Assembly: GCA_023241745.1 (NCBI GenBank)
Contig: JALQCY010000004.1
Location: forward strand, 248,001 to 312,000
Reading direction: 5' to 3'
Source of the DNA: Isoptericola peretonis
GTDB taxonomy: Bacteria > Actinomycetota > Actinomycetes > Actinomycetales > Cellulomonadaceae
Length of the DNA: 64,000 nucleotides
Shown: piece after piece, positions 9,908 through 18,054 of the stretch
Numbering within the stretch: position 1 is the first letter of the stretch
Layout of the letters: each line of letters begins with the position of its first letter
Made by a program: the position numbers and the translations under genes
Notes under the pieces: model-generated
The model's input: the letters and a program-made list of their open reading frames with translations, nothing else
What the model was told of the DNA's origin: nothing
Databases searched by the model: none

Positions 9908-10960
9908 ATGGCCGACGACGCCCCTCGACGCGACGCCGCGCTGGTCGCCCTCGACTGGGGGACCACCGCGTTCCGCGGCTGGCTGCTGGACGGCACCGGG
10001 AGGGTGCTCGACGAGGTCCGGGCCTCCGACGGCTCCCTGCGCACGTCGGCCGGGGCGCGGACCGGCGCGGAGCGGCGCTCCGCGTTCGCCGCCGCGTTCG
10101 CCCGGCTCTGCGGCGCCTGGCTCGCCGCGCACCCCGGGCTGCCGGTGGTCTGCGCGGGGATGGCGGGCAGCGACCACGGCTGGGCGGACGCCGGCTACCT
10201 GGACGTGCCGACGCACCTCGACCGGCTGGCGGACCACCTCACCCCGGTGCCCGCCACGCCCGAGGACGACGGCGCCCGCGGCGTCGTGCACCTCGTCCCC
10301 GGGCTGCGGGTCCCCGGGCCCGACCCGGACGTGCTGCGGGGCGAGGAGGTCCAGCTGCTCGGCCTGCTCGACGCGCACGACTCAGGCCGAGCCGTGCCGC
10401 CCGCCGCGGTGGTGCTGCCGGGCACGCACTCCAAGTGGGTGCGCCTCGACGGCGACCGCGTCGCCGGCTTCACCACCACGATGACCGGCGAGGTCTACGC
10501 CCTGCTGCTGCGCGACAGCGTCCTCGCGCGCCTCGCCGACGGCGACCCGGGGCCCGAGCCCTCCCGCGCCTTCGACCGCGGCCTCGACACCGAGGCGGCG
10601 CACGGCGACGACCGCGGCCTCCTCGCCCTGCTCTTCACCGCGCGGACGCTCGTGCAGGCGGGGGAGCTGCGGCCGGACGACGTGGGCGACTACCTCTCCG
10701 GGCTCCTCGTCGGCTCGGAGGTGCGGCACGCGCTGCGCGCCTCGCCGGCCGACGACGTCGCGGTGTGCGGGGCCGGCGCGACCGTCCCCCGCTACCGGCG
10801 GGCGCTCGAGCGGCACGGCGCGACCGTGCGCACCCTGGACGGGGACGTCGCGGTGCGCGGCCTGTGGCGCGTCGCCGTCGGCGCCGGCCTCGTCGCCGCC
10901 CGGCCCGCCACACGTCCCACCGTTGCGCCGCACATCCCGCCCCCGGAGGACCAGCCATGA
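9908..10960 (+). CDS. dgoK: 2-dehydro-3-deoxygalactonokinase
   Basis: 350 residues. It phosphorylates 2-keto-3-deoxygalactonate at C6 in the De Ley-Doudoroff galactonate pathway. Hallmarks of the DgoK family: the N-terminal nucleotide-binding VALDWGTTAFRGWLL, the VCAGMAGSDHGWADAGYL region, GEEVQLLGLL, and VVLPGTHSKWVRL. The ATG at 9908 lies 9 nt after a TAACGT element, so the transcript may have almost no leader. The stop overlaps the dgoA start (ATGA). Confidence 0.93.
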   Translation: MADDAPRRDAALVALDWGTTAFRGWLLDGTGRVLDEVRASDGSLRTSAGARTGAERRSAFAAAFARLCGAWLAAHPGLPVVCAGMAGSDHGWADAGYLDVPTHLDRLADHLTPVPATPEDDGARGVVHLVPGLRVPGPDPDVLRGEEVQLLGLLDAHDSGRAVPPAAVVLPGTHSKWVRLDGDRVAGFTTTMTGEVYALLLRDSVLARLADGDPGPEPSRAFDRGLDTEAAHGDDRGLLALLFTARTLVQAGELRPDDVGDYLSGLLVGSEVRHALRASPADDVAVCGAGATVPRYRRALERHGATVRTLDGDVAVRGLWRVAVGAGLVAARPATRPTVAPHIPPPEDQP

Positions 10961-11571
10961 CCCCCCGCACCACCGGTCTTGTCGCCATCCTGCGTGGCGT
11001 CACACCTGTCGACGCCGTCGCCGTGGCGACCGCGGTGCTCGACGCCGGCTTCGACGCCGTCGAGGTGCCCCTCAACTCGCCCGACCCGCTGGAATCGGTG
11101 CGCCGGATACGCGCCGCCGTCGGCCTCGGCCGGCGGGTGGGGGCGGGCACCGTCCTGACCCCCGACGACGTGCGCCGCGCCGCCGACGCCGGCGCCTCTC
11201 TGGTCGTGTCGCCGAACACGCGCGCCGACGTCGTCGCCGAGACCGTCCGCCTCGGGCTCGAGAGCTACCCGGGCGCCGCGACGCCCACCGAGGCGTTCGC
11301 CGCGCTGGACGCCGGTGCGACCGCCGTGAAGATCTTCCCCGCCGCGACGGTCGGGGTGTCCGGGATGCGCGCGTGGGCGAGCGTGCTGCCCACGGGCGCG
11401 CGCCTCGTGCCCGTCGGCGGCGTCGACGAGAGCACGCTGGGTGCGTGGGCCCGTGCGGGGGCCGACGGCGCCGGGATCGGCACGTCCCTCTACCGCCCGG
11501 GCGACGGCGCCCCGGCGGTCGGGGCACGGGCGGCCGACCTCGTCCGCACCTGGGCCGAGCACGCCCGGTAG
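10957..11571 (+). CDS. dgoA: 2-dehydro-3-deoxy-6-phosphogalactonate aldolase
   Basis: 204 residues, class I KDPG/KDPGal aldolase fold. It cleaves KDPGal to pyruvate and glyceraldehyde-3-phosphate. Visible: LVAILRGVTP, the catalytic-Glu segment AVEVPLNSPDP, GAGTVLTPDDV, and the Schiff-base Lys in AVKIFPA. It starts inside the dgoK stop, so translational coupling is likely. Its role is fixed by the kinase upstream and the dehydratase downstream; on sequence alone KDPG aldolase would be the alternative. Confidence 0.93.
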   Translation: MTPRTTGLVAILRGVTPVDAVAVATAVLDAGFDAVEVPLNSPDPLESVRRIRAAVGLGRRVGAGTVLTPDDVRRAADAGASLVVSPNTRADVVAETVRLGLESYPGAATPTEAFAALDAGATAVKIFPAATVGVSGMRAWASVLPTGARLVPVGGVDESTLGAWARAGADGAGIGTSLYRPGDGAPAVGARAADLVRTWAEHAR

Positions 11572-11637
11572 CCCGCACCGCTCACGCCTCACGACAGCAC
11601 CCGTCGGACCCGCAGCGACCACGCCGAGAAGGAACCC

Positions 11638-12786
11638 GTGAAGATCACCTCGTTGACGACCTACGTCGTCCCGCCCCGCTGGCTGTTCCTCAAGATCGAG
11701 ACCGACGCCGGCATCGTCGGCTGGGGGGAGCCCGTCATCGAGGGGCGGGCCGCCAGCGTGGCGGCCGCCGTCGAGGAGCTGGCCGACTACCTGGTGGGGA
11801 AGGACCCGCGCCGCGTCGAGGAGCACTGGACGGTGCTGTACCGGTCCGGCTTCTACCGCGGCGGCGGCATCCACATGAGCGCGCTCGCCGGCATCGACCA
11901 GGCCCTGTGGGACATCACCGGCCGGGCGCACGGCGCGCCGGTGCACGAGCTGCTGGGCGGGCGGGTGCGCGACCGCATCAAGGTCTACTCGTGGATCGGG
12001 GGTGACCGGCCCGACCAGACGGCGGCGGCCGCCCTCGCCGCCGTCGAGCGCGGGTTCACCGCGGTGAAGATGAACGGCCCGGAGGAGCTGCAGTACCTCG
12101 ACACGCGGGACAAGGTCGAGCGGGTCGTGGCGAACGTGGCGGCCGTCCGCGAGGCCGTCGGGCCCGACGTCGGCATCGGCGTCGACTTCCACGGCCGGGT
12201 GCACCGGCCGATGGCGCGCGTGCTGCTCGAGGCGCTGGCGCCGTACCACCTGATGTTCGTCGAGGAGCCGGTGCTGTCCGAGCACGTCGACGGGATCGCG
12301 GACCTGCTGCGCGCCTCGGCGACCCCGATCGCGCTGGGGGAGCGGCTCTTCTCCCGGTGGGACTTCAAGGACGTCATCACCTCGGGCGTCGTCGACGTGA
12401 TCCAGCCCGACCTGTCGCACGCCGGCGGCATCACCGAGGTGCGCAAGATCGCGGCGATGGCCGAGGCCTACGACATCGCCGTCGCCCCGCACTGCCCGCT
12501 CGGGCCGATCGCGCTGGCCGCCTGCCTGCAGCTCGACGCCGTGGCGTACAACGCGGTGATCCAGGAGCAGAGCCTCGGCATCCACTACAACACCGGCAAC
12601 GACCTGCTCGACTACGTCGTCGACCCCTCCGTCTTCGCCTACTCCGAGGGCATGGTCGACATCCCGCGCGGCCCCGGCCTCGGCATCGAGGTGGACGAGG
12701 ACTACGTGCGCGAGCGGGCCGCCGTCGGGCACCGCTGGCGCAACCCCGTGTGGCGGCACCCGGACGGCTCGGTCGCCGAGTGGTGA
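11638..12786 (+). CDS. dgoD: D-galactonate dehydratase
   Basis: 382 residues, enolase superfamily (mandelate racemase subgroup). It dehydrates D-galactonate to 2-keto-3-deoxygalactonate. Visible: N-terminal [37 protein letters not shown], the DFHGRVH metal/base region, [18 protein letters not shown], and the second catalytic His in [11 protein letters not shown]. The GTG start has a clear GAAGGA ribosome site. It completes a dgoK-dgoA-dgoD operon without a transporter gene, so galactonate uptake must be encoded elsewhere. Confidence 0.94.
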   Translation: MKITSLTTYVVPPRWLFLKIETDAGIVGWGEPVIEGRAASVAAAVEELADYLVGKDPRRVEEHWTVLYRSGFYRGGGIHMSALAGIDQALWDITGRAHGAPVHELLGGRVRDRIKVYSWIGGDRPDQTAAAALAAVERGFTAVKMNGPEELQYLDTRDKVERVVANVAAVREAVGPDVGIGVDFHGRVHRPMARVLLEALAPYHLMFVEEPVLSEHVDGIADLLRASATPIALGERLFSRWDFKDVITSGVVDVIQPDLSHAGGITEVRKIAAMAEAYDIAVAPHCPLGPIALAACLQLDAVAYNAVIQEQSLGIHYNTGNDLLDYVVDPSVFAYSEGMVDIPRGPGLGIEVDEDYVRERAAVGHRWRNPVWRHPDGSVAEW

Positions 12787-12894
12787 CCTGACCTTCACCT
12801 GACGGCCTGCGACGCTTCATCGCGGGGTCCGCGCCCGGACACCCGTGGCGGGTCGGATGCAAGGGTCCGTCCCGCCCGTCCGTGGAAGGTCCTC

Positions 12895-14502
12895 ATGCGC
12901 CCGATCCGTTCCCGCACGCTGCCCGTTCTCACGCTCGCCGCCGTCCTGGCGGGCCTGGCCGCCCCGGCGGTCACGTCCGTCGCCGCTCCCGCGGAGACCG
13001 CCCGGGCCGAGCACGGCCGCCCGGCCCCCGGCGACCCGGCCTGGGTGGCGTCGCACACGGTCGGCACCGAGCGGCTCGCGCCGGGCGTCGAGCTGCTCAC
13101 GCTGCGCTGGGGCGCCACCGCCGCCGACGACCGGTGGACGGTGCTGGTGTACCTGCCGCCCGAGCCGGACGGCCCGCTCGCGAAGGGCAGCATGGCCCTG
13201 GGCCCGGAGGCGACGGCCCGCCGGGCGGAGGCCGCGCTGCGTGACGCGGGCTTCGTGCCGGACGTCGAGCGGATCGACGTCCCGGCGTTCGCGGACTCGC
13301 CCGCCGGCGCGCTCGGCTGGACGGTCAAGGTGGGGTCGTACGACACCGACGCGCGGGCGCGCGAGGCGTTGGCGCGGCTCCGCGCGGCCGGGTTCGCCGG
13401 CGGCACCCGGTACACCGCGCAGGACGGCGCCGACCCGGACGCCCCGCAGGCGGCGTACGTGGTGCGGGTCGACCTGGACGACTTCGACGGCGAGCTCGTG
13501 GCGGAGCACGGCGAGGCGCTCAACGGCGGCGAGCGCGTCTCGGACACGGTCGCGCGGACCGGGGCGGTCGCCGGCATCAACGCCCAGTGGTTCTACGACA
13601 ACGCTCCCGCGGGCCTGTACGTCAAGGACGGCCGGCTCCTCGGCTCGGCGACGCAGGGCCGCGGCGGTGTCCTGGTGCGGGACGGCGGCCGCAGGGTGGA
13701 CGTCGACGCGTACACGAGCCGGGTGCTCCTCACGGCGCGGGGCGAGTCCGTCGAGGTGGACGCGGTGAACCGGATCCCGGGCAAGGTCACGAACTGCGGA
13801 GGCGTCGGCGACGACACGCCGACCCTGGCGCCGCAGCACGACCTGGTGTGCACCGACTCCTCGGAGCTGGTGAAGTTCACGCCCGAGTTCGGGCAGGTGC
13901 CCTCCGGTGCCGGGGCGGAGGCCGTGCTCGACCGCCGCGGGCGGGTCCTGGACGTCAACGCCCGTCGGGGGGCGGCCGTGCCCGCGGGCGGGTCCACCGT
14001 CCAGGCGATCGGGGAGTCCGCGCAGTGGCTGACGGACCATGTGCGCGTCGGCCAGGTCGTGCGGCTGAGCGAGAGGGTCGAGGACTCGCGGGGCCGGAGG
14101 GTGGCGCTGACGCCGGACACGACGATCCTGCAGGTGGGGCCCACGCTGGTGGACGACGGGAAGGTGGCGGTGAACGCCCGCGCCGACGGCCTCTTCCGCG
14201 AGGACGGCAACCCGACCTTCACCTACAACTGGGTGCTGCGCTCCAACCCGCGCTCCGCCCTGGGCGTCGACGACCAGGGCCGGCTGCTGCTCTCCGTCGT
14301 CGACGGGCGGCAGGCCGGCTACAGCGAGGGGCTGTCGATCGCGGACCACGCGCAGCTGCTGTGGCGGCTCGGCGCGGTCGAGGCCCTCAACCTCGACGGC
14401 GGCGGGTCCAGCGCCCTGGCCACGCCGGACGGCGTCGTGAACCGGCCGTCGGACGCCGCCGGGCAGCGCTACCTCGGCAACGCGCTGCTGCTCGTCCCGT
14501 AG
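12895..14502 (+). CDS. Secreted phosphodiester glycosidase (NAGPA domain) with SPOR-like region
   Basis: 535 residues. A Sec signal peptide is followed by the Ala-rich cut region near residue 30. Residues about 95-150 (WTVKVGSYDTDARAREALARLRAAGF) look like a SPOR/peptidoglycan-binding repeat, then an NAGPA (GlcNAc-1-phosphodiester alpha-N-acetylglucosaminidase) domain ends with the signature EALNLDGGGSSALA. The family trims phosphodiester-linked sugars of exopolysaccharide or cell-wall polymers; the substrate here is unknown. It follows dgoD by about 110 bp and may be a separate unit. It is part of the material lying between ftsB and DUF501. Confidence 0.85.
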   Translation: MRPIRSRTLPVLTLAAVLAGLAAPAVTSVAAPAETARAEHGRPAPGDPAWVASHTVGTERLAPGVELLTLRWGATAADDRWTVLVYLPPEPDGPLAKGSMALGPEATARRAEAALRDAGFVPDVERIDVPAFADSPAGALGWTVKVGSYDTDARAREALARLRAAGFAGGTRYTAQDGADPDAPQAAYVVRVDLDDFDGELVAEHGEALNGGERVSDTVARTGAVAGINAQWFYDNAPAGLYVKDGRLLGSATQGRGGVLVRDGGRRVDVDAYTSRVLLTARGESVEVDAVNRIPGKVTNCGGVGDDTPTLAPQHDLVCTDSSELVKFTPEFGQVPSGAGAEAVLDRRGRVLDVNARRGAAVPAGGSTVQAIGESAQWLTDHVRVGQVVRLSERVEDSRGRRVALTPDTTILQVGPTLVDDGKVAVNARADGLFREDGNPTFTYNWVLRSNPRSALGVDDQGRLLLSVVDGRQAGYSEGLSIADHAQLLWRLGAVEALNLDGGGSSALATPDGVVNRPSDAAGQRYLGNALLLVP

Positions 14503-14563
14503 CGGGGCCGGCGCGGGGGAGAATGGGGGCTGCCCGCCCGCGAACGCCACCCGAGGAACCGTC

Positions 14564-15085
14564 GTGACCGACCAGCCCGCCACCCTCCCCGACGACCCGA
14601 CCGTCGTCACCGACCGTGACCTCGAGGTCCTGGCCGAGCAGCTGGGGCGCGAGCCACGCGGCGTCGTGGGCATCGCCGCGCGGTGCGTGTGCGGCCGCCC
14701 GCTCGTGGTGCGCACGGCGCCCCGCCTGCCGGACGGCACGCCGTTCCCGACGACGTACTACCTCACGCACCCGGGCGCCGTCGCCGCCGCGTCGCGCCTG
14801 GAGGCGCAGGGCGTGATGAGGGAGATGACGGAGCGGCTCGGTGTCGACGAGGAGCTCGCCGCCGCGTACCGCCGCGCGCACGAGCACTACCTGGCCCGGC
14901 GCGCCGAGCTGGGGCAGGTCGAGGAGATCGACGGCATCTCCGCCGGCGGCATGCCCACCCGCGTCAAGTGCATCCACGTGCTCATGGGGCACGCGCTCGC
15001 CGCCGGCCCGGGCGTCAACCCGCTCGGCGACGAGGCGCTCGCGCTGGTCAGCGACCAGTGGCGCCCCGACCGCTGCACCTGCTGA
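14564..15085 (+). CDS. DUF501 protein
   Basis: 173 residues, GTG start. The DUF501 family is common in actinobacteria between ftsB/divIC and ppx. Conserved features: RCVCGRPLVVRTAPRLPDGTPFPT (split motif), FPTTYYLTHP, GGMPTRVKCIHVLMGHALA, and a Cys-x-Cys end (DRCTC). The paired Cys/His suggest a metal site, but the function is unknown. It normally sits directly behind ftsB/divIC; here 5.6 kb of galactonate and secreted-enzyme genes separate them. Confidence 0.9.
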   Translation: MTDQPATLPDDPTVVTDRDLEVLAEQLGREPRGVVGIAARCVCGRPLVVRTAPRLPDGTPFPTTYYLTHPGAVAAASRLEAQGVMREMTERLGVDEELAAAYRRAHEHYLARRAELGQVEEIDGISAGGMPTRVKCIHVLMGHALAAGPGVNPLGDEALALVSDQWRPDRCTC

Positions 15086-15100
15086 CCATGTCCTTTCGAC

Positions 15101-15162
15101 CGCCGAGCATGCGGTCCCGGCCCGTCGCGGCCCGCGGACGGGCCCTGATCACATGCTCGGCG
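15101..15162 (+). other. Nested hairpin between DUF501 and the phosphatase gene
   Basis: The outer arms CGCCGAGCATG (15101-15111) and CATGCTCGGCG (15152-15162) are exactly complementary. Inside, an 8-bp stem GGCCCGTC/GACGGGCC (15119-15126 with 15137-15144) can form. It could act as a terminator of DUF501 or as a structured leader of the next gene; the sequence does not decide. Confidence 0.55.
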
Positions 15163-15204
15163 CGCGGGAAGCGCGGGGTCGGTGGCGGGTGAGAGGGTGA
15201 CCGC

Positions 15205-16179
15205 GTGACCGAACGCCCCACCCTCTCCACCTCCGATACCCGCGTCGCCGCGATCGACTGCGGCACCAACTCCATCCGCCTCCTCGTCGCCGACGTCGGC
15301 CCCGACGGCACGCTCGTGGAGGTCGACCGCCGCCTGCGCATCGTGCGGCTGGGCCAGGGCGTGGACCGCACCGGCGAGCTCGCGCCGGAGGCCCTGGCGC
15401 GCACGCTGGAGGCGTCGCGCGACTACGCCGAGGTGATCGCGGAGACGGGGGCCTCCCGCGTGCGCTTCGTGGCGACGTCGGCCACCCGGGACGCGCGCAA
15501 CCGGCAGGAGTTCGCCGACGGCGTGCGCGCCGCGGTCGGCGTCGAGCCGGAGGTCGTCTCGGGCCGCGAGGAGGCCGAGCTGTCGTTCCGGGGCGCGACG
15601 GCGGGGGTCGCCGCGCAGCACGACGGGCCGTACCTCGTCGTGGACCTCGGCGGCGGCTCCACCGAGCTGGTGCTCGGCACCACCACGCCCGACGCGGCGC
15701 TGTCGCTCGACGTCGGGTCGGTGCGCCTCACCGAGCGGCACCTGCACTCCGACCCGCCCACGCCGGCCGAGATCGAGGCCGCACGGGCCGACGTCCGTGC
15801 CGCGCTCGACCGCGCGGCGCAGACCGTCCCGTTCGGCCGGACTTCCACGCTGGTCGGCCTCGCCGGCTCGGTCACGTCGGTGACGGCGCACGCTCTCGCC
15901 CTGCCCGAGTACCGGCGCGAGGCGGTGCACGGCGCCGTGCTCGGCGTCGACCGGGTGCTCGCGGCCTGCGACGACCTGCTGCACCGCAGCCGGGCCGAGC
16001 GGCTCGCGCTGGGCTTCATGCACCCCGGCCGCGCGGACGTGATCGGCGCGGGCGCGCTGGTGTGGGCGGAGGTCGTCGCCCGGGTGCGCGACGACGTCGC
16101 CGCCGCGGGCGGCGCACTGAGGGACGTCGTCACCAGCGAGAGCGACATCCTCGACGGCATCGCGCTCTCCCTCGCCTGA
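15205..16179 (+). CDS. Ppx/GppA-family phosphatase (exopolyphosphatase)
   Basis: 324 residues, the short actinobacterial Ppx2-like form. It hydrolyses polyphosphate and/or pppGpp. ASKHA-fold motifs are visible: AAIDCGTNSIRLLVADV at the N-terminus, VSGREEAELSFRGA, and YLVVDLGGGSTELVLG. The GTG at 15205 was chosen at the family-typical start, about 10 residues before the first strand. It lacks the C-terminal HD domain of long Ppx proteins. It closes the eno-ftsB-DUF501-ppx2 core block. Confidence 0.92.
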   Translation: MTERPTLSTSDTRVAAIDCGTNSIRLLVADVGPDGTLVEVDRRLRIVRLGQGVDRTGELAPEALARTLEASRDYAEVIAETGASRVRFVATSATRDARNRQEFADGVRAAVGVEPEVVSGREEAELSFRGATAGVAAQHDGPYLVVDLGGGSTELVLGTTTPDAALSLDVGSVRLTERHLHSDPPTPAEIEAARADVRAALDRAAQTVPFGRTSTLVGLAGSVTSVTAHALALPEYRREAVHGAVLGVDRVLAACDDLLHRSRAERLALGFMHPGRADVIGAGALVWAEVVARVRDDVAAAGGALRDVVTSESDILDGIALSLA

Positions 16180-16192
16180 CGGCGGACGCCCG

Positions 16193-16223
16193 GGAAGGGG
16201 ACACGCACGGCGTGGCCCCTTCC
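16193..16223 (+). terminator. Hairpin terminator after the Ppx gene
   Basis: GGAAGGGG (16193-16200) pairs with CCCCTTCC (16216-16223), with an inner CACG/CGTG pairing and a 5-nt loop. It starts 13 bp after the stop codon. Confidence 0.65.
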
Positions 16224-16238
16224 GCTACTGCGCATCGC

Positions 16239-16248
16239 ACACTAGTGT
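16239..16248. promoter_or_regulatory. Palindrome upstream of padR-type gene
   Basis: ACACTAGTGT is a perfect 10-bp palindrome 31 bp before the PadR start. It is a candidate PadR autoregulatory operator. Confidence 0.4.
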
Positions 16249-16279
16249 CTCTTCCGAAGCACTCGGGAGGATGGGGTCG

Positions 16280-16612
16280 ATGGACACGACGCAGCTGCTC
16301 AAGGGGGTCCTCGACGCGGCGGTGCTCGCCGTCGTCGAGGACGACGACGGGTACGGGTACGACGTGGTGCGGCGCCTGCGCGCCCGAGGGCTCGACGACG
16401 TGGGCGACGCCTCGGTCTACGGCACCCTCCGGCGCCTCTATGCCGCCGGCGCGCTGACCAGCTACGTCGTGCCGTCGGAGACCGGCCCGCACCGCAAGTA
16501 CTACGGCATCACCGCGCACGGGCGCGAGATGCTCGCGATCCAGCGCAAGGAGTGGCAGGAGTTCGCCGGGACCGTCGGCGGCCTCCTCGGGAACAGGGAC
16601 GAGGCCGCGTGA
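16280..16612 (+). CDS. PadR-family transcriptional regulator
   Basis: 110 residues. It is a winged-helix PadR protein: GVLDAAVLAVVEDDDGYGYDVVRRLRARG-like recognition region, VYGTLRRLYAAGALTSY wing, and HRKYYGITAHGREML. The ATG at 16280 was chosen over 16271 because GGGAGG (16265-16270) is correctly spaced for it. Its stop overlaps the ATG of the next gene (TGATG). Such PadR-membrane protein pairs are usually autoregulated operons responding to envelope or drug stress. Confidence 0.92.
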   Translation: MDTTQLLKGVLDAAVLAVVEDDDGYGYDVVRRLRARGLDDVGDASVYGTLRRLYAAGALTSYVVPSETGPHRKYYGITAHGREMLAIQRKEWQEFAGTVGGLLGNRDEAA

Positions 16613-17943
16613 TGACCACCGCCGACAGCACTGGCACGACCACCACCGGCACCGCCCCCGCGCTCGGTGCCGTGCTCGACGCGCACGCCCTCGGCTACGC
16701 CCAGGCGGTCCGGCTGCGGCTCGCCGACCTCGGCCCGGAGGTCGTCGACGAGCTGACCGACGGACTGGAGGCCGACCTGGCCGAGGCGTTCACGGAGGCC
16801 ACCGCACCCTTCGCCGCGGCGCGTGCGTCGTCCGGCGGCGCGGACGACGACGTCGCGCTCGATCTCGTGGCCCACTTCGGCCCCGCCTCCGACTACGCCG
16901 CCGAGCTGCGCGGGGCCGCCGGTCTGCCTGCCGCGCTGCCCGGTGTCGCGCGCCGGGGCGCGCGGCCGTCCCTCGGCGCCCGCCGCATCCTGCTGGTCGA
17001 GCGGTGGCGCAGGGCCTGGCACCCCGTGACCAGCACGCCGCAGTGGGACCGGCTGCGCGGGCTGGGTCGTGACGTCCGCCCGTTCTGGTGGGTGGCGCGC
17101 GGGTGGATCGTCGGGGCCCTGCTGGTCGCGTGGTTCACCTGGGACACGGACGGCCGGCCCTCGCTCGTCCCGGAGCGGACGGGGGAGCTGCTCGTCATGG
17201 GCGCCTGCGCGCTCGTGAGCGTGCAGTGGGGCCGGGGTCGCTGGCTCCCGCGCCGGTGGGCGCCCCGTCTCACGGTGGCCGCGACGGCTGCGGCGGTGCT
17301 GATGGTGCCCGCCGTGGCGAGCGCGACGCACGACGAATACGTGTACGGCACCTCGTCCTCTGCCGGCGGCTACGACCAGGGCTACGCGGCCGGGCGCGAC
17401 GACGCGCTGACCGTGGGCTACGACGACGGGTCGGGCGTCCCCGGCGACGACGGCGTGTGGGTGGACGGCATGCAGGTGTCCAACCTCTTCGCCTACGACG
17501 CGAACGGCGACCCGATCAAGGACGTGCAGCTCTTCGACGACCGGGGCCGCCCGGTGCGGACGGTGACGACGGACGGCGACGAGCAGGCGTGGACGGTGCC
17601 CGACGTCGAGGGCACGTGGTACTTCCGCCCGGCCACGGCCGACGACGGCAGGCAGCGGTGGAACGTCTACCCGATGCGCGCGGTGCCGGAGGAGGGCATG
17701 GAGTGGTCCGAGGACGGCGGCGCCTGGCAGCCTCAGGTGGGGGTGCAGCCGGAGGAGATGCCGTGGCCGTTCCTCAAGGCGCCGACGTCGTTCGGCGCGG
17801 CCACGCCCGAGCCGTCGCCCCAGCCGTCGTCCGGACCGTCGCCGTCCCCCTCGGCGAAGCCCGAGGGGAAGCCTTCGCCGGCGTCGCGGGCCGAGGTGCC
17901 GCCTCCGGGCGCGACCGAGACGTCGGCGGCCGCGGCCCGCTGA
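16612..17943 (+). CDS. Membrane protein with HAAS-like N-terminal region, PadR partner
   Basis: 443 residues. The N-terminal helical region (about 25-105, LADLGPEVVDELTDGLEADL) resembles the HAAS domain common in partners of PadR regulators. Three hydrophobic segments (about 165-235) follow, then an extracytoplasmic region with Gly/Tyr/Asp-rich linker, a beta-rich part (VSNLFAYDANGDPIKDVQLF) and a Pro/Ser tail. It is likely an envelope sensor or effector paired with PadR; the function is inferred from context. TGATG overlap with padR. Confidence 0.75.
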   Translation: MTTADSTGTTTTGTAPALGAVLDAHALGYAQAVRLRLADLGPEVVDELTDGLEADLAEAFTEATAPFAAARASSGGADDDVALDLVAHFGPASDYAAELRGAAGLPAALPGVARRGARPSLGARRILLVERWRRAWHPVTSTPQWDRLRGLGRDVRPFWWVARGWIVGALLVAWFTWDTDGRPSLVPERTGELLVMGACALVSVQWGRGRWLPRRWAPRLTVAATAAAVLMVPAVASATHDEYVYGTSSSAGGYDQGYAAGRDDALTVGYDDGSGVPGDDGVWVDGMQVSNLFAYDANGDPIKDVQLFDDRGRPVRTVTTDGDEQAWTVPDVEGTWYFRPATADDGRQRWNVYPMRAVPEEGMEWSEDGGAWQPQVGVQPEEMPWPFLKAPTSFGAATPEPSPQPSSGPSPSPSAKPEGKPSPASRAEVPPPGATETSAAAAR

Positions 17944-18041
17944 CCTGCAGGTCCACGGCGGGGCGGCCGGTCGCCCGCCTCGCCGACGGGTGCCCGGGGC
18001 CGCCTCGTGGACGCCCCGACTGCGAGCCCCCGAGGCGGTCG

Positions 18042-18047
18042 TAGAAT
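18042..18047 (+). promoter_or_regulatory. TAGAAT -10 element of a leaderless transcript
   Basis: TAGAAT ends 7 nt before the ATG at 18055, so transcription would begin at or next to the start codon. There is no ribosome-site sequence in front of the ATG. Confidence 0.6.
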
Positions 18048-18054
18048 GGTGTTC

